DNA from: Pontibacter sp. E15-1
Lineage (GTDB): Bacteria > Bacteroidota > Bacteroidia > Cytophagales > Hymenobacteraceae
Length of the DNA stretch: 64,000 nt
Direction: 5' to 3'
Assembly (NCBI RefSeq): GCF_022601975.1
Contig: NZ_JAKVIR010000002.1
Location: 124,001 to 188,000 of the forward strand
Shown: in pieces, positions 42,108 through 51,049 of the stretch
Position numbering within the stretch: position 1 is the first letter of the stretch
Layout of the letters: each line of letters opens with the position of its first letter
The notes under the pieces: generated by a model
What the model saw: only the letters and a program-made list of their open reading frames with translations
Database searches by the model: none
What the model was told of the DNA's origin: nothing
Position numbers and translations under genes: made by a program

Positions 42108-43439
42108 TCAGGCCAAAAGCCTGGCATACGCCTTTTCCACTCGCTCGAAGTTAAACTCTGCCAGGGCCTTTTGCATCAGCACCTTGATTTGATCGTTGCA
42201 CAGATTGCCAATGCTGCCCTCATGCGTGTGTGTTACAGCGGCCGCCGGTGCAAAATTACCGGACTCTATCGCTGCGCCCACCTTCTTGTACGCATCCCGG
42301 AAAGGCATCCCTTGCAGCACCAGCTCGTTCACGGCATCCACGCTGAAGAGGTATTGGTACTTTGGATCGTCGAGAATGTTATCCCGAACCTCCAGCTGCC
42401 CCAGCATATATCCCATCATGTCCAGGCAGCTGTGCAACTCCCCGAAGGCAGGAAAGAGGTTTTCTTTCAGCAACTGCAAATCGCGGTGGTAGCCGGAGGG
42501 CAGGTTGATGAGCAGCATCGAGATTTCGGTGGGCAAGGCCTGCAGCTTGTTGCACTTGCCGCGCAACAGCTCAAACACGTCCGGGTTTTTTTTGTGCGGC
42601 ATAATGCTGGATCCGGTGGTCAGGCTGTCGGGCAGCGTGATGAAGCCGAAGTTCTGGTTCATGTACAGGCACAGGTCCATCGCCATCTTGGCCACGGTGG
42701 CTGCCACGGAGGCCAGCGCGGTAGCCACCACCCGCTCCGACTTGCCACGGCCCATTTGGGCATACACCACATTGTAATTCATCGCCTCAAAACCAAGCAG
42801 GTCAGTGGTCATCTGGCGGTCCAGCGGAAAGGACGAGCCATACCCTGCGGCGGACCCAAGCGGGTTTTTATCCGATATCCTGTAGGCCGCCTGCAGCAGG
42901 TGCATGTCATCGACGAGGCTCTCTGCATAAGCGCCAAACCACAGGCCGAAGGAAGACGGCATGGCGATCTGCAGGTGGGTATAGCCTGGCAACAACACGT
43001 CTTTGTAGCGTTCGCTCTGGCGCTGCAGCACCTCAAACAAAGCCGAAACCCCCTCTACCGTTGCCTGCAGCTGGTGCCGGAAAAATAGCTTGAGGTCGAG
43101 CAGCACCTGATCGTTGCGGGAGCGGCCACTGTGGATCTTCTTGCCCGCATCGCCCACGCGGCGCGTCAGCTCCAGCTCCACCTGCGAGTGAATGTCCTCC
43201 ACGCCCGGCTCGATGGCAAAGTCACCAGCTTCGATGGACGCGTAGATTGCCTTCAGGTTTTCCTGCACTACCTCCAGCTCGTCAGCCGTCAGCAAGCCGA
43301 TGCTTTGGAGCATGCGCGTGTGCGCCAGGGAGCCCAACACATCAAACGGGGCCAGTTGCATATCCAGTTCTGCGTCTTTGCCTACAGTAAAGGTTTCTAT
43401 TTCGGCGGCTGTGCCGGAGGATTTTTGCCAGAGTTTCAT
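42108..43439 (-). CDS. argH: Argininosuccinate lyase
   Basis: 443 residues. It splits argininosuccinate into arginine and fumarate, the last step of arginine synthesis. Superfamily motifs are present: HSGRSRNDQVLLDLKLFFRH, GYTHLQIAMPSSFGLW, NPLGSAAGYGSSFPLDR, and the signature TTGSSIMPHKKNPDV with the catalytic serine loop. It is the last gene of the arginine cluster and is set off from the argE-like gene by 317 bases containing four palindromes, so its expression may differ from the rest. It is slightly shorter than the 455-460 residues common in other phyla. Confidence 0.95.
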   Translation of the reverse strand: MKLWQKSSGTAAEIETFTVGKDAELDMQLAPFDVLGSLAHTRMLQSIGLLTADELEVVQENLKAIYASIEAGDFAIEPGVEDIHSQVELELTRRVGDAGKKIHSGRSRNDQVLLDLKLFFRHQLQATVEGVSALFEVLQRQSERYKDVLLPGYTHLQIAMPSSFGLWFGAYAESLVDDMHLLQAAYRISDKNPLGSAAGYGSSFPLDRQMTTDLLGFEAMNYNVVYAQMGRGKSERVVATALASVAATVAKMAMDLCLYMNQNFGFITLPDSLTTGSSIMPHKKNPDVFELLRGKCNKLQALPTEISMLLINLPSGYHRDLQLLKENLFPAFGELHSCLDMMGYMLGQLEVRDNILDDPKYQYLFSVDAVNELVLQGMPFRDAYKKVGAAIESGNFAPAAAVTHTHEGSIGNLCNDQIKVLMQKALAEFNFERVEKAYARLLA

Positions 43440-43571
43440 ATATAAAATCAGGTATGGGTGATATGGGATTGGGTATTGTCATAAACAAAACTTTCCGTGA
43501 CAGTATACCCTAAAATCCATTAAACAATTAAACTGAAGAACACTTTCACGTTACTTCACGGCTCCACGGCT

Positions 43572-43688
43572 CTTCCGGACTTCCCAGTCCGGAAGCCACC
43601 TGTCGGGGATTTCCTAATCCCCGTGGTCCTGCTAACGCGGATTAGGAAATCCGCTTCAGGAAAAGTTTCGGATTAGGAAATCCGAAAC
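43572..43688. repeat. Cluster of four related palindromes (GGATT-AGGA-AATCC type)
   Basis: Four perfect hairpins in 117 bases, within the 317-base gap between the argE-like gene and argH. Stems: 43572-43581/43586-43595 (10 pairs, loop TCCC), 43604-43611/43616-43623 (8 pairs, loop TCCT), 43637-43643/43648-43654 (7 pairs, loop AGGA), 43665-43674/43679-43688 (10 pairs, loop AGGA). Hairpins 2, 3 and 4 share the core GGATTAGGAAATCC in one or other orientation, with hairpin 2 inverted. Hairpin 1 is a variant (GGACT core). All loops are 4 bases. The pattern fits a dispersed REP/BIME-like element inside the arginine operon. No other copy was seen in the window. Confidence 0.85.
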
Positions 43689-43756
43689 AGCAGGGCGGGT
43701 ATGTCCAACATGCTCAAACTTTCCATTAAATAATGGAGCAATCAAACACTTTTACG

Positions 43757-44818
43757 CTATACCACCTGCTCGAGCAACTTGATGTATAGAGAGATGCCTT
43801 CCTCTAACTCGTGCAGGTAGATAAACTCATCGGCCATGTGCGAGCGGCCCGAGAAGCCGGGGCCAAGCTTGAGCGACGGAACAGGCAATAGCGCCTGGTC
43901 CGACATGGTGGGCGAGCCATAGGTTTCTCGCCCCAGCTTTACGCCCGCCTGCACCAGCGGATGCTCCATAGGTATGGCAGAGGGCTTTAGTCGGGTGGAG
44001 CGTGGTACCACTGTGGCCTTCACGTGCTTCCGGATCACTTCCAGCACTTCGTCCATACTGTATTTCTCGGTCAGGCGCAGGTCCACGGTAAACTGGCAGC
44101 GATCGGGCACCACGTTGTGCTGCGTGCCCGCCTGCACCATCGTCACGCTCATTTTCACCGGTCCCAGAAAAGCCGACTCCTCTGGAAAGCGGTACTGCTG
44201 GAACCACTGCATATCCGGCAGCGCCTCGTAGATGGCATTCAGGCCTTCTTCGCGCGCCGCGTGCCCGGCCTTGCCGGTTGCAGTGCAGTCCAGCACGAGC
44301 AGGCCTTTTTCAGCGACGGCCAGGTGCATCTCCGTGGGCTCTCCCACAATGGCAGCTTCCAGGCGTCCGAGCTTCGGTAAAATCAGCTCGATTCCGTTTC
44401 GGCCAGAGATTTCCTCTTCGGCCGTGGCAGCCAGCACCAGGTTATAGGCCATGTCCTCCCGCGCATGAAAATGCAGGAACGTGGCGATCAGCGACACCAG
44501 GCAACCGCCCGCGTCATTGCTACCGAGGCCGTACAGCTTGCCTTCTTCCACGGTGGGCGTAAACGGGTCACGCGTCCAGCTGGGATTTGGTTTCACGGTG
44601 TCGTGGTGCGAGTTCAGCAGCAGCGTGGGCCTGGATGCATCATACTGCTTGTTAAATGCCCAGACATTGTTCAACTCCCGGTGTGCGGCAATGCCGTGCT
44701 CTTCCAGAAACGCCTCGATCAGATCCGCTGTTCTGCCCTCCTCCTTGCTGAAGGAGGGTGTATGGATCAGGTTTTTCAGTAGTTTCAGCGCGTGTGCGTA
44801 CAAGTTCCGGTCACTCAT
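43757..44818 (-). CDS. argE: M20-family N-acyl-ornithine/citrulline deacylase, ArgE-like
   Basis: 353 residues. Metallopeptidase M20 motifs: LLLNSHHDTVKPNPSWTRDP (first metal ligands), GLGSNDAGGCLVSLIATFL, ATAEEEISGRNGIELI (catalytic glutamate pair) and GEPTEMHLAVAEKGLLVLD. It removes the N-acyl group late in arginine synthesis. In an ArgF'-type pathway the substrate is N-acetyl- or N-succinyl-citrulline rather than acylornithine. Given the neighbouring transcarbamylase, N-succinylcitrulline is the better guess. It starts 10 bases after the proC stop, so it is firmly in the operon. Confidence 0.9.
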   Translation of the reverse strand: MSDRNLYAHALKLLKNLIHTPSFSKEEGRTADLIEAFLEEHGIAAHRELNNVWAFNKQYDASRPTLLLNSHHDTVKPNPSWTRDPFTPTVEEGKLYGLGSNDAGGCLVSLIATFLHFHAREDMAYNLVLAATAEEEISGRNGIELILPKLGRLEAAIVGEPTEMHLAVAEKGLLVLDCTATGKAGHAAREEGLNAIYEALPDMQWFQQYRFPEESAFLGPVKMSVTMVQAGTQHNVVPDRCQFTVDLRLTEKYSMDEVLEVIRKHVKATVVPRSTRLKPSAIPMEHPLVQAGVKLGRETYGSPTMSDQALLPVPSLKLGPGFSGRSHMADEFIYLHELEEGISLYIKLLEQVV

Positions 44819-44828
44819 GAAGTCTTTG

Positions 44829-45650
44829 CTATTTATCTTTATGGTAGAGCTGCTCTGCCTTGCTGGACGATGTTTTGATGCCTTTGATCAGCGCAGAGCT
44901 GAAGCCGTGGTGTTCCATCTCGTTCAGGCCGGCGATGGTGCAGCCTTTTGGGGAAGTCACCTTGTCGATTTCATTTTCTGGATGGCTTTGGAAGTGGAGC
45001 AACAGCGAAGCGGCGCCTTTGGCCGTTTGGGCAGCCATCCGCAGGGCGTCTGCGGCATGAAACCCGATCTCGGTTCCTCCCTGCGTCGCGGCCCGGATAG
45101 AGCGCAGGAAAAAAGCGATGCCGCAGGCACAGAGCGCCGTAGCCGACGTCATGAGTTCCTCCTCAATCTCCACTGTCTCCCCTACTGCGTCAAAAATCTT
45201 GCACACAAGCGCCCGGTTTTCGTCGGAGGCCTCGCTGCCGGCAATGCAGGTCATGGACTCCCGGATGGCGATGGCCGTGTTGGGCATCGCACGGATAACC
45301 TCTACCGGCTTGCCCAGGCGGCTGATGATGTCAGAAACGTATACCCCGGTCACGATAGACACGAAGAGGTGCCGGTGCGCATCCACGCTGACCGCAATGG
45401 TGTCCAGCACGCTGTCCAGTTGCTGCGGCAGGATGCTCAGGATGATGATGTCGGCCTCGGCAACGGCTTTGGCATTGTCGCTTGTGGCCCGGAAACCCAG
45501 CTGCACCATCTCGTCCAGGGAGCGCAGGTTGCGGCGGGTCAGGGTGATGTCTGCTGGCTGGTATTTGCCCGAGGCCACCATGCCGTTGGCAAGCGCCACG
45601 CCCATGTTCCCCCCGCCCAGTATGGCTACTTTTTTCTTTTCTGAACTCAT
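44829..45650 (-). CDS. proC: Pyrroline-5-carboxylate reductase
   Basis: 273 residues. It reduces 1-pyrroline-5-carboxylate to proline with NAD(P)H in the cytoplasm. The N-terminal Rossmann motif VAILGGGNMGVALANGMVAS, then IIILSILPQQLDSVLDTI, VIRAMPNTAIAIRESMTCIA and the C-terminal dimer domain (TALCACGIAFFLRSIRAATQ, KVTSPKGCTIAGLNEMEHHG) are all present. It sits inside the arginine operon between argB and the argE-like gene. This arrangement recurs in Bacteroidota and may reflect coordination of glutamate-derived amino acids. Confidence 0.95.
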   Translation of the reverse strand: MSSEKKKVAILGGGNMGVALANGMVASGKYQPADITLTRRNLRSLDEMVQLGFRATSDNAKAVAEADIIILSILPQQLDSVLDTIAVSVDAHRHLFVSIVTGVYVSDIISRLGKPVEVIRAMPNTAIAIRESMTCIAGSEASDENRALVCKIFDAVGETVEIEEELMTSATALCACGIAFFLRSIRAATQGGTEIGFHAADALRMAAQTAKGAASLLLHFQSHPENEIDKVTSPKGCTIAGLNEMEHHGFSSALIKGIKTSSSKAEQLYHKDK

Positions 45651-45732
45651 AAATTTAGGTAGCAGCTTTTTATACTGCCTGTAATTAGCTCTTTAGGAGG
45701 AATTTGAATTACGTAAAATGGGTTTACACAAA

Positions 45733-46527
45733 CTACAGCGTGATCAGCGTGCCGGCTTTTCTTCCTGCGGCCATCTGGCCGATAGCCACGGCATCCCCTA
45801 TCTGCACGGCCCTCACTCCCTGGTCCAGGGCGGAAAAAGCGTTGTCAAGTTTCGGGATCATCCCCTCCGACACGATGCCGGCTTCCCTGAGGGTCGCATA
45901 TTTTGCTTTGTTTATCTCCGGAATAACAGAGTCGTTGTCTGTGGCGTCCTGCAGCACACCCTTTTTCTCGAAGCAGTAAATCAGCGTCACGTGATACTGC
46001 GGGGCGAGCGCTGTGGCCAGCACCGAGGCAATGGTATCGGCATTGGTGTTGAGCATGCTTCCCTGGCCGTCGTGTGTCAGGGGGGCGAACACGGGCGTGA
46101 GGCCCAGCGAAAGCATGCCCTGCAACGCCGTCGCGTTAATGTTTTTTGGGCCCGCCACATCGCCCGCAAAGCCATAGTCCACCTCCCGCACAGGTCGCAT
46201 TTGCGCCCGTATGGCATTGGCGTCGGCCCCGGTCATGCCGATGGCATTGCACTCCAGTGCCTGCAGTTTCGCCACCACCTGCTTGTTGATCAGACCACCG
46301 TATACCATCGTGACCAGTTCCAGCGTCTCAGCGTCTGTGATGCGCCTTCCCTCCACCATCCGGGGGGTGATGCCGAGGCGCTGCCCTAAAAAGGAGGCGA
46401 TTTTACCGCCCCCGTGCACCAGTATCTTGGCGCCCTCCAGCGAAGAGAAGTCGCTCAGAAAGCGGTGCAACTGCGTGCTGTTGTCCAGAATGTTTCCGCC
46501 TATCTTTATGATATGAAGCTTTTCCAT
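45733..46527 (-). CDS. argB: N-acylglutamate kinase
   Basis: 264 residues from MEKLHIIKIGGNILDNSTQL; the ATG at 46525-46527 was chosen because the frame extension before it is not family-like. It phosphorylates the gamma-carboxyl of N-acetyl- or N-succinyl-glutamate. Motifs: IIKIGGN (phosphate loop), ILVHGGGKIASFLGQRLGI, VTMVYGGLINKQVVAKLQAL and ALTHDGQGSMLNTNADTIAS. It lacks the long N-terminal helix of arginine-inhibited hexameric enzymes, so direct feedback by arginine is less likely. It lies 81 bases after argF' and 82 before proC. Confidence 0.93.
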   Translation of the reverse strand: MEKLHIIKIGGNILDNSTQLHRFLSDFSSLEGAKILVHGGGKIASFLGQRLGITPRMVEGRRITDAETLELVTMVYGGLINKQVVAKLQALECNAIGMTGADANAIRAQMRPVREVDYGFAGDVAGPKNINATALQGMLSLGLTPVFAPLTHDGQGSMLNTNADTIASVLATALAPQYHVTLIYCFEKKGVLQDATDNDSVIPEINKAKYATLREAGIVSEGMIPKLDNAFSALDQGVRAVQIGDAVAIGQMAAGRKAGTLITL

Positions 46528-46608
46528 GGTTTTTCTTCCGGCCCTCTCAGGCGGTTTTTCTTGTAAGCGCATCCCAGGGTACAGGATAGGTATGGGCGCG
46601 CTTTTTTT

Positions 46609-47565
46609 CTATTTCTCTAATCCTTCCAGCATCCGCTTGAGCACGGCCTGGGCGGCATAGGTCCGGTTGTTGGCTTGCGCCAGCACGAGCGCATTCGGTC
46701 CGTCCAGTATTTCATCGCTGAGCTCCACGTTGCGGCGCACGGGCAGGCAGTGCATCACTTTGGCGTTGTTCGTTGCGGCCAGGTGCTCGTTTGTCAGCAT
46801 CCAGCCAGCGCCATCCGTCAGCACCTTGCCGTAGTCGGTATAGCTCGACCAGTTTTTGACGTACACGAAATCCGCGCCGGCCAGCGCTTCCTGCTGGTTT
46901 GTGGTTACCTGGGCATGCTGGGTAAACTCATCGGCCAATTCATACCCTTCCGGGTGCGTGATCACCAGGTCCACATCAGCCTGCCCCATCCACTCGGCAA
47001 AGGAGTTGGCCACGCACTGCGGTATCGCTTTCACGTGGGGGGCCCAGGTCAGCACCACCTTCGGCCGCTTTCCAGTGGGGGCGTTTTCTGTGATGGTGAG
47101 CAGGTCGGCGAGGCTCTGCAGCGGGTGCCGGGTGGCAGACTCCAGGCTCACCACGGGCACCTTGCAATAGGAGATGAATTTCTGCAGCAGATCCTCGCTG
47201 TAGTCCTCTTCGCGGTTTTGCAGCTTCGGGAACGACCGGATGCCGATGATGTCGCAATACTGCCCCATCACGGCGGCGGCCTCTTTGATGTGCTCCACGG
47301 TGGAGCCATTCATCACGGCCCCATCCTGCATTTCCAGGGCCCAGCCCTCCTTGTCGAGGTTCATCACCATCACGTGCATGCCCAGGCTGGCGGCTGCCTT
47401 CTGGGTGCTCATGCGGGTGCGCAGGCTCGGGTTCAGGAACAGAAGGCCCAACGTCTTGTTCTTGCCGAGCGTTTTATACTGGTATGGGTTCTGTTTCAGG
47501 TGCAGCGCCTCGTTCACAAGCTCTTTGAGGTTGGCAACATCCTTTACAGTGGTGAATTTGTTCAT
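46609..47565 (-). CDS. argF': N-succinylornithine (or N-acetylornithine) carbamoyltransferase
   Basis: 318 residues from MNKFTTVKDVANLKELVNEA; the ATG at 47563-47565 fits the family start. It carbamoylates an N-acylated ornithine to N-acylcitrulline. Carbamoyl-phosphate motif: LFLNPSLRTRMSTQ. Other family features: GWALEMQDGAVMNGSTVEHI, SLESATRHPLQSLADL, WAPHVKAIPQCVANSF and MHCLPVRRN. The residue deciding acyl specificity, Pro90 in the Bacteroides fragilis succinyl enzyme and Glu92 in the Xanthomonas acetyl enzyme, is Val90 here. From memory of published mutants, Val at this position gives succinylornithine activity. The argD stop lies 8 bases upstream. Confidence 0.92.
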   Translation of the reverse strand: MNKFTTVKDVANLKELVNEALHLKQNPYQYKTLGKNKTLGLLFLNPSLRTRMSTQKAAASLGMHVMVMNLDKEGWALEMQDGAVMNGSTVEHIKEAAAVMGQYCDIIGIRSFPKLQNREEDYSEDLLQKFISYCKVPVVSLESATRHPLQSLADLLTITENAPTGKRPKVVLTWAPHVKAIPQCVANSFAEWMGQADVDLVITHPEGYELADEFTQHAQVTTNQQEALAGADFVYVKNWSSYTDYGKVLTDGAGWMLTNEHLAATNNAKVMHCLPVRRNVELSDEILDGPNALVLAQANNRTYAAQAVLKRMLEGLEK

Positions 47566-47573
47566 CTGAGGGG

Positions 47574-48719
47574 TTAAATGGAGATGGTATAAAGTATGGA
47601 TTCGAAAGCAGTCAGGAACGTCTCTGCCTCGCGCGCGCCGATGCACAAGGGAGGCAACAGGCGCAGGGTGTTTTTATCAGAGGAGGAACCGGTGAAGATG
47701 CCGTACTCCGTCAGCAGCTGCTTCCGGATAGCGGCACAAGGCTCCTCCAACTCCACCCCGATCATCAGCCCCTCGCCGCGCACTTCGCGCACACCGGGCA
47801 GCTGCCGCAATTCCTGCAGCAGTCGGTCGCCTATCTGTTGCGCGTTGCGCATTAGCTGCTCCTCTTCCATCACTTCCAACACCGCCAACGCAGCCACACA
47901 AGCCAGGTAGTTTCCGCCAAAGGTTGTGCCCAGCAGGCCGTGCTTCGCCTCAATTTTAGGGTTGATCAAAACACCCCCAATCGGGAAGCCGTTGCCCATA
48001 CCCTTCGCAATTGTGATCAGGTCGGGTTGGATGCCAGCGTGTTGGTGGGCGAAAAACTTGCCGGTGCGCCCGTAGCCCGACTGCACTTCGTCCAGGATCA
48101 GCAGTGCGCCTACCTGCTCGCACCCCACGGCAATCGCCTCCAGAAACGTTTTATCCGGAACCTGTACGCCACTCACGCCCTGCATACCCTCCACAATCAC
48201 AGCGGCCAGCTCTGAACCGTGTGTATGGAGCGCTTCCCGGAAAGCATTTATATCATTAAAAGGAAGGAAAACGACGTTGTCTGTCTCGTTGATAGGCGCC
48301 TGAATGGCGGGATTGTCTGTCACGGCAACGGCAGCGGAAGTGCGGCCATGGAATGCGCCCTTAAAGGCAATCACCTTTTTGCGGCCGGTATGGAACGAGG
48401 CCAGCTTGAGGGCATTTTCGTTCGCCTCGGCACCCGAGTTGCACAGGAACAGCTCATAGTCCGGGTAACCGCTCAGTTGGCCCAGCTTGTCGGCCAGTTC
48501 CTGTTGGAGCGGCATCTGCACCGAATTTGAGTAAAACCCGATATCATACAGCTGGCGGGCGATGCGCTTTACATAGTGCGGGTGGCTGTGGCCGATGGAA
48601 ATAACGGCATGGCCCCCATACAGGTCGAGGTAGCGCCGTCCGTTCTCATCCCAGAGGTATGCCCCTTGTGCTTTTACAGGTGCTATATCAAACAGCGGAT
48701 AAACGTCGAAGAGATTCAT
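47574..48719 (-). CDS. argD: N-acylornithine aminotransferase
   Basis: 381 residues, class III PLP aminotransferase. It converts N-acylglutamate semialdehyde to N-acylornithine using glutamate. Motifs: YLDLYGGHAVISIGHSHPHY, LCNSGAEANENALKLA, FKGAFHGRTSAAVAVT, LILDEVQSGYGRTGKFFAHQ (PLP aspartate) and LITIAKGMGNGFPIGGVLIN with the Schiff-base lysine in IAKGMG. All are intact. It lies 101 bases after argC and 8 bases before argF'. Confidence 0.95.
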   Translation of the reverse strand: MNLFDVYPLFDIAPVKAQGAYLWDENGRRYLDLYGGHAVISIGHSHPHYVKRIARQLYDIGFYSNSVQMPLQQELADKLGQLSGYPDYELFLCNSGAEANENALKLASFHTGRKKVIAFKGAFHGRTSAAVAVTDNPAIQAPINETDNVVFLPFNDINAFREALHTHGSELAAVIVEGMQGVSGVQVPDKTFLEAIAVGCEQVGALLILDEVQSGYGRTGKFFAHQHAGIQPDLITIAKGMGNGFPIGGVLINPKIEAKHGLLGTTFGGNYLACVAALAVLEVMEEEQLMRNAQQIGDRLLQELRQLPGVREVRGEGLMIGVELEEPCAAIRKQLLTEYGIFTGSSSDKNTLRLLPPLCIGAREAETFLTAFESILYTISI

Positions 48720-48820
48720 TTCGCTTTATAATTTAGATGTAAGAGGTTAAACAGTAGATAAAATATGTCACGTACATATCTGTGCTAGCTATATGGTGGA
48801 TTACAAAATTGTAGCTGAAA

Positions 48821-49828
48821 CTAAAAAGCCGAGGCCTTTAAGTGCAGGCCTGCCTTCTCGTCGAAACCGAACAGCAGGTTCATGTTCTGCACGGCTTGTC
48901 CCGAGGCGCCTTTCACCAAGTTGTCGATCATGCTGGTGATTACCAAATTATCTCCCTGCTTCTCTATATAAAGAAGGCATTTGTTGGTGTTCACTACCTG
49001 CTTCAGGTCCGGGGTTGCGCTACTGACTGTTACGAAGGGGTGCGCCGCATAGTAGGTTTTATACATGGCCTCGGCTTCCTCCTGACTCAGGTTACTGCGC
49101 AGGTAGGCCGTACACAGAATTCCCCGCGTAAACGGACCGCGATACGGCACGAAATTGATGGCGGGCAACGCTGCCCCCTGCATGCCTTTCAGGGTGCGGC
49201 CGATCTCGCGCAGGTGCTGATGGTTCAGCACTTTATAGTTCGAGATATTGCTGCTGCGCCAGCTGTAATGAGACGTCGCGCTCAGGCTCTGCCCCGCCCC
49301 TGTGCTTCCGGTTATACCGCTCACGTGCACTTCCTCGGTCAGGAGGTTTTCTGCGGCAAGGGGCAGCAGCGCCAATTGAATCGCGGTGGCGAAACAGCCC
49401 GGGTTGGCAATGTTCTGTGCTTCCCGGATCGCTTCGCGCTGCAGTTCCGGCAACCCGTAGACAAAAGTGCGCCCCGCGGCCGTTACGGCAGCGGCATCGG
49501 TGCCTTCGTTCCAGCGGAAATCCTGGCTCAGGTCGATTACCTTCACGTGCTGCGGGATGTCGTTGGCCTCCACGAAACGCTTTGCCTCCCCATGCCCTAC
49601 GCACAGAAAGAGGACATCGGCATCTGTTCCCAGCTCTCCGGAAAAAGCCAACTCAGTGTCGCCCAGCAGGTCGCGGTGCACTTCATACACCGGCTTGCCC
49701 GCCTGGCTGTTGCTGCTCACAAACGCGATGTCAACGTGGGGATGGTTTAAGAGCAGGCGCAGCATCTCGCCGCCGGTATACCCTGCGCCGCCAACAATGC
49801 CTGCTTTTATCTTTACTTCGTTCCCCAT
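48821..49828 (-). CDS. argC: N-acyl-gamma-glutamyl-phosphate reductase
   Basis: 335 residues. It reduces N-acylglutamyl phosphate to the semialdehyde with NADPH. The Rossmann motif AGIVGGAGYTGGEMLRLLLN and the active-site NIANPGCFATAIQLALLPLA, with its nucleophilic cysteine, are both intact, as are SGITGSTGAGQSLSATSHYS and VPYRGPFTRGILCTAYL. Its start overlaps the argG stop by 16 bases, so translation is probably coupled. The plain form (no kinase fusion) suits the separate argB. Confidence 0.95.
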   Translation of the reverse strand: MGNEVKIKAGIVGGAGYTGGEMLRLLLNHPHVDIAFVSSNSQAGKPVYEVHRDLLGDTELAFSGELGTDADVLFLCVGHGEAKRFVEANDIPQHVKVIDLSQDFRWNEGTDAAAVTAAGRTFVYGLPELQREAIREAQNIANPGCFATAIQLALLPLAAENLLTEEVHVSGITGSTGAGQSLSATSHYSWRSSNISNYKVLNHQHLREIGRTLKGMQGAALPAINFVPYRGPFTRGILCTAYLRSNLSQEEAEAMYKTYYAAHPFVTVSSATPDLKQVVNTNKCLLYIEKQGDNLVITSMIDNLVKGASGQAVQNMNLLFGFDEKAGLHLKASAF

Positions 49829-51018
49829 GCCTCGTCGCTGTTAATGCTGTGGTACATCTTGGTCTGGTTGCCGAAAATCTTGGCGAACCCCTTCACGTCA
49901 TCTGAAGTCCAGGCGCGGTTCATCTCGCCGTAGCTGCCGAATTTGTCGCTCATCAGGTCGTGCGCGCTCTCGATGCCCTCCACCTGGAAGCGGTATGGCG
50001 CGAGCAGCACGTGCACATCGCCGGTCACGTTTTTCTGGGTGCTCTCCAGAAAGGCCTCGATGTCGCGCATCGTCGGGTCCAGCAGCTGCCCCTCGTGCAG
50101 CCAGTTGCCATACCATGCCGACAGCTGGTCTTTCCAGTAGAGCTGCCACTTGGTCAGGACGTGTTTTTCGAGGGTATGGTGCGCTTTGATGATCACCATC
50201 GGGGCGGCAGCCTCAAAGCCCACGCGCCCTTTAATGCCGATAATGGTATCTCCCACGTGAATGTCGCGGCCAATGGCAAAAGGCGCGGCCAGCTCCTGAA
50301 GGTGCTGGATAGCCTGCACTGGATGCGCAAACGTCTCCCCGTTTATACCTGTCAGCTCGCCTTTATCGAAATGCAGCGTAACGCGCTCCGGCTCCTGCTT
50401 GCTCAGTTGTGTGGGGTATGCTGCCTCCGGCAGGGGCAGATTTGAGGTCAGGGTTTCCTTACCGCCCACCGAAGTGCCCCAGATGCCCTTGTTGATGGAG
50501 TACTGGGCTTTTTTGAAGTCCATCTCCACGCCGTGCTCCTTTAAGTACTCGATCTCCTGCTCCCGCGACAGCTTTTTGTCGCGGATCGGGGTGATGATCT
50601 CCACCTCCGGGATGATGGCCTGAAAAATCATGTCGAAGCGCACCTGGTCGTTGCCGGCACCTGTGCTGCCGTGCGCCACGGCATCCGCACCGATTGATTT
50701 GGCGTAGTTCGCGATGGCCAGCGCCTGTGTCACGCGCTCAGCGCTCACCGACAGCGGGTACACATTGTTCTTCAGCACATTGCCATACACCAGGTAGCGG
50801 ATGCAGGTGTTGTAGAAATTCTCGGTCTCGTCGAGGTGCGTGTGCTGCTTGGCACCCATCGCGTAGGCACGGCGCTCCACATCCTTCAGCTCCTCTTCCG
50901 AGAAACCGCCGGTGTCCACAATGGCGGTATAAATCTCGAGCCCAAGCTCCTGGGCAAGGTAAATGGCACAGTACGAAGTATCCAATCCGCCGCTAAAGGC
51001 TAAAACTACTTTTTTCAT
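49813..51018 (-). CDS. argG: Argininosuccinate synthase
   Basis: 401 residues. It condenses citrulline and aspartate with ATP. The pyrophosphate loop is VLAFSGGLDTSYCAIYLAQE at the very N-terminus, followed by AVAHGSTGAGNDQVRFDMIF (citrulline/aspartate binding) and YSINKGIWGTSVGGKE. Length and motifs are normal. It overlaps argC and lies 31 bases after the GNAT gene that begins the operon. Like the rest of the cluster, it should be repressed by arginine, but no ArgR-type operator could be picked out with confidence. Confidence 0.96.
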   Translation of the reverse strand: MKKVVLAFSGGLDTSYCAIYLAQELGLEIYTAIVDTGGFSEEELKDVERRAYAMGAKQHTHLDETENFYNTCIRYLVYGNVLKNNVYPLSVSAERVTQALAIANYAKSIGADAVAHGSTGAGNDQVRFDMIFQAIIPEVEIITPIRDKKLSREQEIEYLKEHGVEMDFKKAQYSINKGIWGTSVGGKETLTSNLPLPEAAYPTQLSKQEPERVTLHFDKGELTGINGETFAHPVQAIQHLQELAAPFAIGRDIHVGDTIIGIKGRVGFEAAAPMVIIKAHHTLEKHVLTKWQLYWKDQLSAWYGNWLHEGQLLDPTMRDIEAFLESTQKNVTGDVHVLLAPYRFQVEGIESAHDLMSDKFGSYGEMNRAWTSDDVKGFAKIFGNQTKMYHSINSDEAWGTK

Positions 51019-51049
51019 GTATCTTTTGTTTTTGCTGATCTGGTATGTG

